Made by a program: the position numbers and the translations under genes. The notes beneath the pieces are model-generated. The model ran no database searches and had not been told where the DNA came from. It was given only the letters and a program-made list of their open reading frames with translations. From an uncultured Bdellovibrionales bacterium (GTDB lineage: Bacteria; Bdellovibrionota; Bdellovibrionia; Bdellovibrionales; UBA1609): a stretch of 37,528 nucleotides of DNA. Positions within the stretch are counted from its first letter, which is position 1, and each line of letters starts with the position of its first letter. Below, piece after piece: positions 1 to 8,798 of the stretch. The stretch is taken from positions 1 through 37,528 of the forward strand of contig CALLBC010000108.1 in assembly GCA_938001965.1 (NCBI GenBank), given 5' to 3'.

Positions 1-320
1 TTATTTCCTAATGATAGGTTTGAGAAATTTAACTCCTCACCTAGGCCTACTAGTTTTTCATCTTTCATCTCTGGGTCAAAGGGAATATAACTTTTAATAG
101 CGCTGGGCGTTCCAATAATGGAGTTGGCAATATACTTTACGGCAGCCTGACAAGATTGTTTACTTTCAGCCTCTATCATTGCTGGTTTTTTTGTTGAAAG
201 CATTATGGTAGAAAAAGAAACAACAGATAATATTCCAATGGCCAGCATTACACTTATAATTGAGAAACCTTGATTATTATGTAAATAATTGCGTTCATTA
301 TTGCTATTATTAATAGACAT
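1..320 (-). CDS. Pilin-like protein with N-terminal methylation motif (3' end truncated by window edge)
   Basis: Manual reverse-strand translation from ATG at 320: MSINNSNNERNYLHNNQGFSIISVMLAIGILSVVSFSTIMLSTKKPAMIEAESKQSCQAAVKYIANSIIG..., open to the window edge. QGFSIISVMLAIGILSVV resembles a type IV prepilin cleavage site plus hydrophobic helix. Not in the ORF track. Confidence 0.75.
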   Translation of the reverse strand, partial: MSINNSNNERNYLHNNQGFSIISVMLAIGILSVVSFSTIMLSTKKPAMIEAESKQSCQAAVKYIANSIIGTPSAIKSYIPFDPEMKDEKLVGLGEELNFSNLSLGN

Positions 321-494
321 CTTATTAATCCTCTGTATCTTAGATTAGCTAATTTTCAAAACAAATCACTACTTACCTATTAATTTTAATAGGTTTATTC
401 TTTATTTCAAGGTAAAACTAAACAAGATTAGCTATAGAGATAGCCCAGTATGAATTTTCATATAGTAGTTACATTATAAGACACTATTTAATTA

Positions 495-526
495 AAAATA
501 AAAAATGGGCCAAGACTATGGCCCAT
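495..526 (-). terminator. Rho-independent terminator for the esterase gene
   Basis: Stem ATGGGCCA(505-512)/TGGCCCAT(519-526), 6-nt loop; on the minus strand followed by a T-rich tract (TTTTTATTTTT) about 30 nt after the stop at 557. Confidence 0.75.
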
Positions 527-556
527 AAATTTAAAAAATTATAATTCGTTTTAACT

Positions 557-1798
557 CTAATTTCCGCTTTGATATTCATTTGTGTATTTATCTGAGACAA
601 GTCTGCCAATTTTTCTTAAAGCCACTTCGTTAAAATGAACTTTCCTTGGCTCACTAGATATGTGCGGAAAAGGATCGCTTGTAGTGTCCTCTCCCCTACT
701 AAAGTCAGTGTTCGGGTTATTGTCTGTTCTTAAAAGTGCAAGAGCATTGTTTACAAACGGATACCAACCAGTTTCATTAGCTAGGAAGTATCTTGCTGGT
801 CCGTACCAAGGAAGGGCGTGAAACTTGCTCATAAGATTATTAACTTTACCAAAATAACGATAAATATCTGGATCATTATCTGCCTCGCCTTGCATCCACC
901 AGATCATGTCTACATTATTTTTTCCTGGCAGTTTATTAAGTGCATTTCGAACCTTATTATCTATATTTGAAAAGTAATTATTAACATTGTTATTCCAAAT
1001 TCTTATTGGCTGACCGGGCGCTGCCGTTGCAATAATGGCAACAACCTTACAAGGATTTGTTTTTGCTACTGAGTTACCAATTTGTAAAGCCGGGTGGTTT
1101 GTATTTCTTGGATAACGTGATGTTTCGCCACGATCATTAGTATATGTATGCCAAGTTTGCGATCTTGGGTCTGGAATTTCCCAGCGATTATTTGTAGTCC
1201 AAACAATAACTCTGCTATTCACTCGATCATCGGAGTTATTTGGGTCATACTTCGTATTACCACCAGCAGCATTTGATTGACCAGCGGTTAATATAACATC
1301 TGTAACAGAGTTTCTTAGATCCTTATTATTAAGTGCAGAACAATTGGCATTATTAATAACTAAGCTTTCAGTGTTATTACTTTGGGGGCTTTGAACCTGA
1401 CATGATGAAACTCCATTCCATCCCCAACCGTCGCCATCATCGTCAACACAAGTATTAGAGCTCGTGTTAGTCGCTGTGCTAGTATTATTACTTACTGAAG
1501 TATTTGTATTAGTACTGGCATTACTCACCTGGCATGATGAAACTCCATTCCATCCCCAACCGTCGCCATCATCGTCAACACAAGTATTAGAGCTCGTGTT
1601 AGTCGCTGTGCTAGTATTATTACTTACTGAAGTATTTGTATTAGTACTGGCATTACTCACCTGACATGATGAAACACCATTCCAACCCCAGCCGTCGCCA
1701 TCACTATCTACACAAGCATTTTGAGCTAATGTTGGCCAACTCAATAGAGTTAATATAGACATAATTATAGTTAATTTCATTTTGTACCCCCAATTCAA
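557..1798 (-). CDS. Secreted SASA/SGNH-type (sialate O-acetylesterase-like) esterase with N-terminal tandem CVDxDGDGWGWNGVSSCQV motifs
   Basis: Signal peptide (MKLTIIMSILTLLSWPTLAQ); three copies of the Cys-bounded DGDGWGWNG motif; SASA-like motifs VILTAGQSNAAGG, WWMQGEADND and a late KVHFNE His. Confidence 0.8.
   Translation of the reverse strand: MNWGYKMKLTIIMSILTLLSWPTLAQNACVDSDGDGWGWNGVSSCQVSNASTNTNTSVSNNTSTATNTSSNTCVDDDGDGWGWNGVSSCQVSNASTNTNTSVSNNTSTATNTSSNTCVDDDGDGWGWNGVSSCQVQSPQSNNTESLVINNANCSALNNKDLRNSVTDVILTAGQSNAAGGNTKYDPNNSDDRVNSRVIVWTTNNRWEIPDPRSQTWHTYTNDRGETSRYPRNTNHPALQIGNSVAKTNPCKVVAIIATAAPGQPIRIWNNNVNNYFSNIDNKVRNALNKLPGKNNVDMIWWMQGEADNDPDIYRYFGKVNNLMSKFHALPWYGPARYFLANETGWYPFVNNALALLRTDNNPNTDFSRGEDTTSDPFPHISSEPRKVHFNEVALRKIGRLVSDKYTNEYQSGN
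1397..1720 (-). repeat. Tandem 132-bp coding repeats (two full units 1397-1528 and 1529-1660, one partial 1661-~1720)
   Basis: By eye, 1397-1528 and 1529-1660 differ at about one base (ctgacatg/ctggcatg). The third copy is more diverged and covers the 19-aa motif only. Confidence 0.9.
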
Positions 1799-2109
1799 TA
1801 CAAGTTAATAATACAAATGATATGCCAAAAATTGTGTCTCATTTTTGATAAAATTTGCGACTTTCATGCATAAGCTCTACACATATATAAAATTAATTTA
1901 CAATCCAAACCATCTCAAGATGAGAAACTTTGTGAGTTACCTGAGTTACACATTAAAGTGAGGTCAGTATTTAACTTCACCAAATTAAAAATATATTTTT
2001 TTTAAATTTGAAAATACATTTCAAAACAAACTAAAAGCCTTCTTCTCACCCAAGACCCATAAGGGTTTTAACTTGCACTAATCAAAAAGGTATGAGGTAA
2101 TTCTATACA

Positions 2110-2958
2110 ATGAATAGAGCAGGAACTTATAAAAAAAACTATATTAACAATGAGCGTGGCTTTACTTTAATTTCATTAATTACCACTTTAGGACTAGCTT
2201 CCATTGCAACCCTCATAGCCCTGTCATTAATTCAAGTTACTCAAACCTACGCCATTCAATCAAGAAACGAAATGAACGCCCTTAGAATGTCTATATCCAT
2301 GGAGTATAATTTACGTAAATATATATCACTTGCTGTTAGAGTGGTGCCAGAGGGAACAAGAGGAGCCAACAACCGACTTGGTGAATTTAACACTGTTGAT
2401 GATTGTACTATTTTAGCCAACTGCCCTGGCACGTCATGGAGAGAGGTTGCCTTTTTTAATCGTGAAAACTCAACGGGTGGGCTGGGAACAGTTTCAGAGC
2501 TTGGCCTTGCCCCCACCTGGATCTGGTATAAAGGCCCTATACACGACCCCGCCAATCACTTAAATTCAAGTCCTGGATTACTTGTTATTGACAATGGCTC
2601 AAGCGCAATTAATGGCGTTCCTGAGGCCTCGGACATATTCTTTAATGCACTATCTTATTTTAACTTTAATCCAATTAGCACGGGAACAAGTGTATCACAA
2701 GTTCAGGTTGAAGCTCGCTTTAGGTACCATGGCATAACGCGCGTACAATCTTGGTGCCCACGAGAAGCTATCCTTGCTGGCACCTGCAACTATACAAGTG
2801 GTGAAGTTCCTAACTATTTGGATAAGGAAATCACATTTAATATATTATTAGTAAATAATATTCTCGAAGAAGATATTGGCGATGGCTCAAACTTAGAAGT
2901 GCGTCCTCTCGGCCCTATTCATTTTTTTAAATCCATAAACCCTACAAGAGTGTTTTAA
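2110..2958 (+). CDS. Prepilin-type N-terminal cleavage/methylation protein (PilW-like minor pilin/pseudopilin)
   Basis: N-terminus ERGFTLISLITTLGLASIATLIALSLIQV matches the type IV prepilin motif. Confidence 0.75.
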   Translation: MNRAGTYKKNYINNERGFTLISLITTLGLASIATLIALSLIQVTQTYAIQSRNEMNALRMSISMEYNLRKYISLAVRVVPEGTRGANNRLGEFNTVDDCTILANCPGTSWREVAFFNRENSTGGLGTVSELGLAPTWIWYKGPIHDPANHLNSSPGLLVIDNGSSAINGVPEASDIFFNALSYFNFNPISTGTSVSQVQVEARFRYHGITRVQSWCPREAILAGTCNYTSGEVPNYLDKEITFNILLVNNILEEDIGDGSNLEVRPLGPIHFFKSINPTRVF

Positions 2959-2960
2959 TC

Positions 2961-3722
2961 ATGTTCAAGTATACGCCGCAAGAAGGATCCATAAGTGTTG
3001 TACTGTCTATGATAACTGCAACTATAGTTGCTTTGGCGGTTGCTGCCTCCTTACTAATTTCAAGACAGGTCAGCAAAGAGGCACAGCATTTAAGGTCTTT
3101 AATTTTTGCTAACGGAGTTATTGAACAGCTTGGAGCTGCCACTGACCAAGCACGTAAAGTATTTTTAACTTTTGGCTCTACATGTGATGCTTCAACCACT
3201 TATTACCCAAGCGCTGACCCAACTGACGGCTTTTGTTTTCCAAGTAGAATATGTGTTCTAGATCCAAATGATAACTCAATAGAATTATGTAGTGATGATG
3301 GTGCCACAGGAAGCGTAGATTTATTTCAAATTGCAAACGTAAAACAAGGCCTTGAGGCCAACTATAAACCCATCAAAAAACCTAATAGTAAGGTCGTGAC
3401 TGCTTTAAAAAATATAAAAAAATCTATTGCTGACTTTCACGAAAAACTTTTTTACGCAGACAATACCTCTTATGCACAAGAAGCGTATAACTTAGATAAC
3501 TTTACTGGCGCAACGCCCACTCCGGCAACTTTAGACTCCACTTGCACTGGCACATTATGTAAGGACTGCTCTGATGCTGCCAACCCACCCGGTGGAAACC
3601 TCATTACCTGTATTCGTTTCAAAGTATGTCCCACTTACAGTGCCTGTGACCCTCTTAATAATTTAGAGTGGATTGTAGTAAAAGTTGGGGCACTTAATAG
3701 CCCACCTGACCCAGCTCCATAA
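2961..3722 (+). CDS. Pilin-like/PilX-like membrane-anchored protein
   Basis: N-terminus QEGSISVVLSMITATIVALAVAASLLIS followed by a Cys-containing secreted domain; 2 bp downstream of the previous pilin-like gene. Confidence 0.55.
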   Translation: MFKYTPQEGSISVVLSMITATIVALAVAASLLISRQVSKEAQHLRSLIFANGVIEQLGAATDQARKVFLTFGSTCDASTTYYPSADPTDGFCFPSRICVLDPNDNSIELCSDDGATGSVDLFQIANVKQGLEANYKPIKKPNSKVVTALKNIKKSIADFHEKLFYADNTSYAQEAYNLDNFTGATPTPATLDSTCTGTLCKDCSDAANPPGGNLITCIRFKVCPTYSACDPLNNLEWIVVKVGALNSPPDPAP

Positions 3723-3747
3723 GCTAAAGTCTATTAATCAACTACAA

Positions 3748-4782
3748 CTACCTATTTCTCCAAGATTTGCCGGCCCTAGCTTTTGGGTCCATCTGAAATT
3801 TTCTAACAGCTGCATTATGCTTTTCTAAGGTTTCAGAAAATACATGGGTACCGTCATTACGGCTAACAAAATAAATCATTTTAGATTCTCTTGGATTCAA
3901 AGCCGCCTTAAGTGAAGACAGGCCAGGGTTTGCAATAGCACCATAAGGCATTCCATCCATTGCATAAGTATTATATCTTGTTTTTTCTCGTATATCTTTT
4001 TTTCTAATATTTGTTGGGAAGATTCCTGTTTTATCAAACATTCCATAAAGAATGGTTGGATCACATTGCAACCTCATTCCTTTTTTAATTCTGTTATGAT
4101 AAACAGAAGAAACAAGAGTTCTCTCTTCTTCCGCTCCAGTTTCTTTTTCAATAAGACTGGCCATAATAACATGATCTTTTCGCGACATTTTAATTTTCGC
4201 ACCAACAAGGCTTTTTTTATAATTTACCTTAAAGTTATCCACCATTTTTTTTATTAATGACTTCAAGGTTGTATTTTTATTTATAAAGTAAGTTTCAGGA
4301 AATAAATATCCCTCTAAGTTTGGCAAATCTTCCGCCAGCATCTCTTTTACAAAGTCTTTATCTCTAACCAAATCTAAAAATTCTTTTTTCGAGAACAACC
4401 CTCTTTTTTCTAACAATATACCAATATCATTAACATTAAGACCCTCTTGAAAAGTAATTTTTTGATCTTCTGACTTACCAGTTGTTAGCTCTTCTAAAAC
4501 TTGCAGCTGTGACATATTAGAATTTAAATTATATGTCCCTGCTTTAAGCTGAACATTATATTTAGTAAATTTTGAGAATAACTTAATAATTAAGTTTTTA
4601 TTTAGATAGCCCTTTGCTGATAACTCATTTAAAATTTTATTAAATGAACTCCCTTTTGTTACCTCATACTTAATATTTTGCAAATTCTCAGTTGCTGGCT
4701 CTTTTAAGTTCTGAAAACTTACAAATAAATAAACACTGGTGATAGCAACTGACAATAAAATTAAACTGAATATTTTTTTCAA
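3748..4782 (-). CDS. mltG: Endolytic murein transglycosylase MltG (YceG family)
   Basis: N-terminal TM helix, EGYLFPETYF, MASLIEKETGAEEERTLVSSVYHNRIKKGMRLQCDPTILYG. Confidence 0.92.
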   Translation of the reverse strand: MKKIFSLILLSVAITSVYLFVSFQNLKEPATENLQNIKYEVTKGSSFNKILNELSAKGYLNKNLIIKLFSKFTKYNVQLKAGTYNLNSNMSQLQVLEELTTGKSEDQKITFQEGLNVNDIGILLEKRGLFSKKEFLDLVRDKDFVKEMLAEDLPNLEGYLFPETYFINKNTTLKSLIKKMVDNFKVNYKKSLVGAKIKMSRKDHVIMASLIEKETGAEEERTLVSSVYHNRIKKGMRLQCDPTILYGMFDKTGIFPTNIRKKDIREKTRYNTYAMDGMPYGAIANPGLSSLKAALNPRESKMIYFVSRNDGTHVFSETLEKHNAAVRKFQMDPKARAGKSWRNR

Positions 4783-4801
4783 AACTTTCTCTCCAAATTA
4801 A

Positions 4802-6316
4802 CTAGGGGTACTCTAAACCAGGCAATACTTTTGTTGCATCAAAGACACCTCTATCTTCTAGGCTGGCTATTGGCGTTGTACAATATTTAACAGCAAAATG
4901 TCCTGAAGGTCTATCATTTCCGGACTTACCTAAACCTCCAAATGGCAACCTTGAACTTGCTCCATTAGTGGTTCTATTCCAATTTAATAAGCCTACTCGA
5001 GCTTCAACCAATGCCTTTTCGTAAATGGATTTATTTTTTGTAAAGATCGACATGGCGAGCCCAAAACCCGAAGCATTGGTGATTTCTAAGGCTTGTTCAA
5101 TATCTTTAACTTTGTATATGGCAACATTTGGGCCAAAAATTTCACTTTTTTGATAAACTGATTTTTCATCAAAACTCTTAACTAAGTTTATACTTGGAGT
5201 AACGTAGAAGCCATCATACCCACTTGGACTAAGCGGCTTACCCCTCATCATTGACTCTGCCCCTTCACGACCAGCAATTTCTTGGAACCTTACGTATTTA
5301 TCCATTGAATCTTTACTAATTAGTGGCCCCATAAATGGGTTATTACTCCAATGGTCAATTTTTATTTTTTTTGCAGCAGCATAAAATTTATCAATAAATT
5401 GATCATAGATAGCCTCATTCAAAATTAATTTACTTGTGCAAGAGCATCTTTGCCCAGCTGTCAAAAAGCAACCAATCAGTGTATCGTAAACACCCTTTTC
5501 AATATCAGCATCATCCCAAACAATTGTGGTATTTTTTCCGCCCATCTCTAAGGCTAAAATTTTCCAATGTTGATTCATTGTTTCTTGCTTTATTTTTAAA
5601 CCAACATCATACGAACCTGTAAACAAAACACCATCGACCAGCTTATGACCAACGATTCTTTTGCCGGCCTCACCTTGCCCTTGAACTAAGTTAAAAACAC
5701 CAGGAGGCAAACCAGCTTCCATAAACATTTCGGCTATTACTTGACCAGTTGCTGGTGTTTTATCAGACGGTTTAAAAACAACTGTGTTTCCTGTAATTAA
5801 GGCTGGAATGATATGTCCATTTGGCAAGTGAGCTGGAAAATTAAATGGACCAATAACTGCCATCACCCCTCTCGATTTATATCGAACCACTCCATCTGTG
5901 TCAGGTAAGGCGTTTTCAATTCTTTCATCACTAACTAACTTTAACGAATGCTCAATAGTTATTTTAATTTTACCCGCTAAGGCCTTGGCCTCAGTTAAAG
6001 CCTCCCAAGTTGGCTTGCCTGTTTCTCTTGAAATAATTTCTGCAATTTTATCTGTATGGGATAAGTAAACCTCTTGGAGTCTTAGCAAATAGTTTTTTCT
6101 ATCTTCCAATGGTACAAACCGCCACTTTTTATAGGCCTCATGAGCTGCGTTACAAGCTTGATCTATGTGATCATAGCTTGAGTCTATTTTAATAACCTTA
6201 TCTTTTGAGTCAGAAGGAGAAACATTTTCCCATGTTTCATCTGATTTTTTTATTTCAATAAATTTTCCATTTATGTAATCACCCTTGTGATTTATTGGAG
6301 TTAAGCTCATTTTCAC
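4802..6316 (-). CDS. astD: N-succinylglutamate 5-semialdehyde dehydrogenase
   Basis: Aldehyde dehydrogenase fold: VIGPFNFPAHLPNGHI, LEMGGKN, TAGQRCSC, NWNRTTNGASSRLPFGG; closest in character to AstD; next to astA. Confidence 0.88.
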   Translation of the reverse strand: MKMSLTPINHKGDYINGKFIEIKKSDETWENVSPSDSKDKVIKIDSSYDHIDQACNAAHEAYKKWRFVPLEDRKNYLLRLQEVYLSHTDKIAEIISRETGKPTWEALTEAKALAGKIKITIEHSLKLVSDERIENALPDTDGVVRYKSRGVMAVIGPFNFPAHLPNGHIIPALITGNTVVFKPSDKTPATGQVIAEMFMEAGLPPGVFNLVQGQGEAGKRIVGHKLVDGVLFTGSYDVGLKIKQETMNQHWKILALEMGGKNTTIVWDDADIEKGVYDTLIGCFLTAGQRCSCTSKLILNEAIYDQFIDKFYAAAKKIKIDHWSNNPFMGPLISKDSMDKYVRFQEIAGREGAESMMRGKPLSPSGYDGFYVTPSINLVKSFDEKSVYQKSEIFGPNVAIYKVKDIEQALEITNASGFGLAMSIFTKNKSIYEKALVEARVGLLNWNRTTNGASSRLPFGGLGKSGNDRPSGHFAVKYCTTPIASLEDRGVFDATKVLPGLEYP

Positions 6317-6435
6317 CTTCTTGATTAAGAATTACTAACTTTAGATATTAACCATCATTTTCAATGGTTCAAAACATTTTGTTCTTCAATTTTATATTAT
6401 TAACTATCGGCTTGGCTGGCTGCAGCATATATACA

Positions 6436-7461
6436 CTATTCATTGGTAAGAAATATTTTCTCGCCACCATCAAGTTTAAGCTTCCCCCTTACCGCTTCAG
6501 GCAATATTACCTCATTGCCTCTTTCAATATAGGGTGTTTGAGAAATTTTTATTCCCCCCGCACCTTCAAAACCTATAAGCCCAAATCGTTCAAATTTATC
6601 AGTATTTTTTTTAATTTTATTTAAAGTCAAAGTCCTACCATTTTTTATTAATGTTACTTCGCTCTTTTTAACCCCTAAATGTGGGCCACCATCAAATGGA
6701 TCAACTTCATTTTTATCTTTAAAGCCTACTTTATTCAGCAAATGTAATGCTCCAGCTGTTTGATCACTAACTCTACCTAAAACCAACCTGGCTTTAGAAT
6801 TAAGTAACGCTAAATAAATTTCTTCTTTAGGAAACAAACTTTGAATAAATTCTTTATTCTTATGGCTTAAAGCATCGGCCTCTTGGTATGGCATTCCTGT
6901 AAATCGTCTTCCCAGAGCCTCCCAAAACTCACTTCTTCCATCCTCTGTGAGTGGTGGCGCCATTTCAGAGTGCAAATCTTCTTTAAATCTGTCAGGCTCC
7001 ATCCCAATATATACAAACCTGGATAAACTGGTTAACTTGCCTACTTTTTCTGGGCGCCGTCGATAAGACCTATGAACAACTAGTCCCCCCAACTCAGTTG
7101 GACCCTCTGTGGTTACTTTCAACTTTAACACTTGATGAATAAATCCCACCCCTAAAGACTTACTAAACATTTCTTTTTTTGATAGTTTGTAACTATAAGT
7201 TGGGTTTTCTTCACTACCATGCTGAGCCTTTATTTGCGCGCTTCCTACAACCCAGCCATTTTCCAAATCTTCTGCAACCAACATGTATGTCGAGTCTTTC
7301 ATATCAGCACTTCCAGAGAATGATTGTTGGCTGAGCTCAATTTTTTCAGAAATAACTTTTTTATCCGCCGGCAAATTTAATAATGAAAACTGGCCCGCCA
7401 AAGATACTAAATTTGATAAATCTTTTTCTTCTACTGGCCTAACAATAAAATTCATAAACAC
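6436..7461 (-). CDS. astA: Arginine/ornithine N-succinyltransferase-like protein (AstA/AruFG family)
   Basis: AstA-type motifs: LGGLVVHRSYRR, SEFWEALGRRFTGMPYQEADALSHKNKEFIQSLFP, GFKDKNEVDPFDGGPHL. Start may be the internal ATG giving MNFIVRPVEE. Confidence 0.85.
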   Translation of the reverse strand: MFMNFIVRPVEEKDLSNLVSLAGQFSLLNLPADKKVISEKIELSQQSFSGSADMKDSTYMLVAEDLENGWVVGSAQIKAQHGSEENPTYSYKLSKKEMFSKSLGVGFIHQVLKLKVTTEGPTELGGLVVHRSYRRRPEKVGKLTSLSRFVYIGMEPDRFKEDLHSEMAPPLTEDGRSEFWEALGRRFTGMPYQEADALSHKNKEFIQSLFPKEEIYLALLNSKARLVLGRVSDQTAGALHLLNKVGFKDKNEVDPFDGGPHLGVKKSEVTLIKNGRTLTLNKIKKNTDKFERFGLIGFEGAGGIKISQTPYIERGNEVILPEAVRGKLKLDGGEKIFLTNE

Positions 7462-8798
7462 ACCTGACCTATTATCTCTTTGTAAAATTCTGTTGATTTT
7501 TTTAGAGCACTTAAACTAATTGACTCATTAGGCTGGTGAGAATTACCAAGACCAACACCCGCACCAAATAATAAACAATCCACTTCGTACTTTTTCATTA
7601 AATTTGCTTCTGTGCAAATGGGTGAGGATTTAATTTTTCCAGAATTAATCCCTTGAAGACTGGCAACTTCGCAAGCAGTATTAACAAGCTTATTCTCCAT
7701 CGCCTGATTAAAAGACGGAATATATCTTTTTAATGAAAATTTCGAATTTATTTTTGAACATGAGTGCTTTAAATCGAGCATCCAACTTCTGTACTCTTTC
7801 TCTGGAACCGAAGGTAACAACCTACAATTTCCAGTGATTACAACTCCAAGTTTGGAACTTCTAATTTTTCCAATATTTAATGTTGAATGCTTTGTTGAAA
7901 ACCCATCGTGTGGAAATCTTTTAAACTTTTCTATTAATTGTAAAAGCTCTCTGTAAACAATTAGTAATTTATCAGAAATATTTTCCTTTATACTTCCAGA
8001 TGGAACAAACTCTATTAATGAATGCTCGGCAATAGTATTATGTAATACTCCCCCGTCCACACTCATGATTGCAACGCTTGGCATTTTTTCTAAAAAGTCG
8101 AACAACTTAATAATTGCACTTTCACCTTCTTCGGCTAAAGACGAATGTGCGCTTTTGCCCCTAAAAACTTTACTCTGAGTAAAGCTATTGTCTGCGCTAT
8201 TGTGTTCAGTATGGAATTTTTTTTCTGCCTCTGAAAATGGTATTTCAATTTCAACTACAGCAATCCCAAGTCCTTCATTATAAATATTTAAATCCGTCGG
8301 GTGTGAAACAAGTGCCATATCTATTTCTTGAGAGTGACTACTTAAAAACTCAGAAGTGCCTATTAGCCCATTTTCCTCACTATGAGTCCCGAGTAAATAA
8401 ACGGGCTTCCTTAAGTTCTTATCTTTATAGCTGTGTATCGCCTCTAATTTACATAAAAAATCTAATTTATTTGTAACTCCTAAACCATAGAGCTCGTCAC
8501 CATAAATCGATAATTTAAAAGGGTTACCTTGAGTCTTATCCCAATGCCCATAGCTACCAGGGTCGGTGGTATCCAAATGAGTTAATAGCATTAAAGCCTT
8601 TTCATTATCATCACTACCTTCTATTTTAACAAGAAGGTTACTCTCTAGTGAACTCGCACTTTCTGAGGGAATTATTTCATTTTTTAATTCCATTTTAGAG
8701 CTGATAAGCTCACTTAAGTAATTTACAATATCATTAGTCCCAGAAAATGGACTACTCTCAATTGAGGTAATTTTTTTTGCCTCATCTAAAAAAATCAA
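7452..8798 (-). CDS. M20-family metallopeptidase/deacylase (ArgE/DapE-like)
   Basis: M20 landmarks: LLTHLDTTDPG, HSEENGLIGT, GKSAHSSLAEEG, GAGVGLGNSHQPNE. Overlaps neighbouring genes on both sides (8795-8798 and 7452-7461). Confidence 0.8.
   Translation of the reverse strand: MIFLDEAKKITSIESSPFSGTNDIVNYLSELISSKMELKNEIIPSESASSLESNLLVKIEGSDDNEKALMLLTHLDTTDPGSYGHWDKTQGNPFKLSIYGDELYGLGVTNKLDFLCKLEAIHSYKDKNLRKPVYLLGTHSEENGLIGTSEFLSSHSQEIDMALVSHPTDLNIYNEGLGIAVVEIEIPFSEAEKKFHTEHNSADNSFTQSKVFRGKSAHSSLAEEGESAIIKLFDFLEKMPSVAIMSVDGGVLHNTIAEHSLIEFVPSGSIKENISDKLLIVYRELLQLIEKFKRFPHDGFSTKHSTLNIGKIRSSKLGVVITGNCRLLPSVPEKEYRSWMLDLKHSCSKINSKFSLKRYIPSFNQAMENKLVNTACEVASLQGINSGKIKSSPICTEANLMKKYEVDCLLFGAGVGLGNSHQPNESISLSALKKSTEFYKEIIGQVCL

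Noticed and set aside
1464-1664. Plus-strand ORF (MLVAVLVLLLTEVFVLVLALLT...)
   Set aside because: Antisense to the N/S/T-rich repeat region of the esterase; the hydrophobic composition is a by-product of the repeat's complementary strand.
1397-1720. Possible CRISPR-like or intergenic satellite array
   Set aside because: Units are contiguous, in frame and 132 bp (44 codons), with no spacers; explained as coding repeats.
2030-2109. Possible c-di-GMP (GEMM) riboswitch upstream of the pilin-like genes
   Set aside because: Conserved GEMM core motifs not visible; only a short ACCC-ATAA-GGGT pairing.
6364-6624. 86-aa plus-strand ORF with an N-terminal lipobox-like GLAGC
   Set aside because: Largely antisense to the astA 3' end; likely chance.
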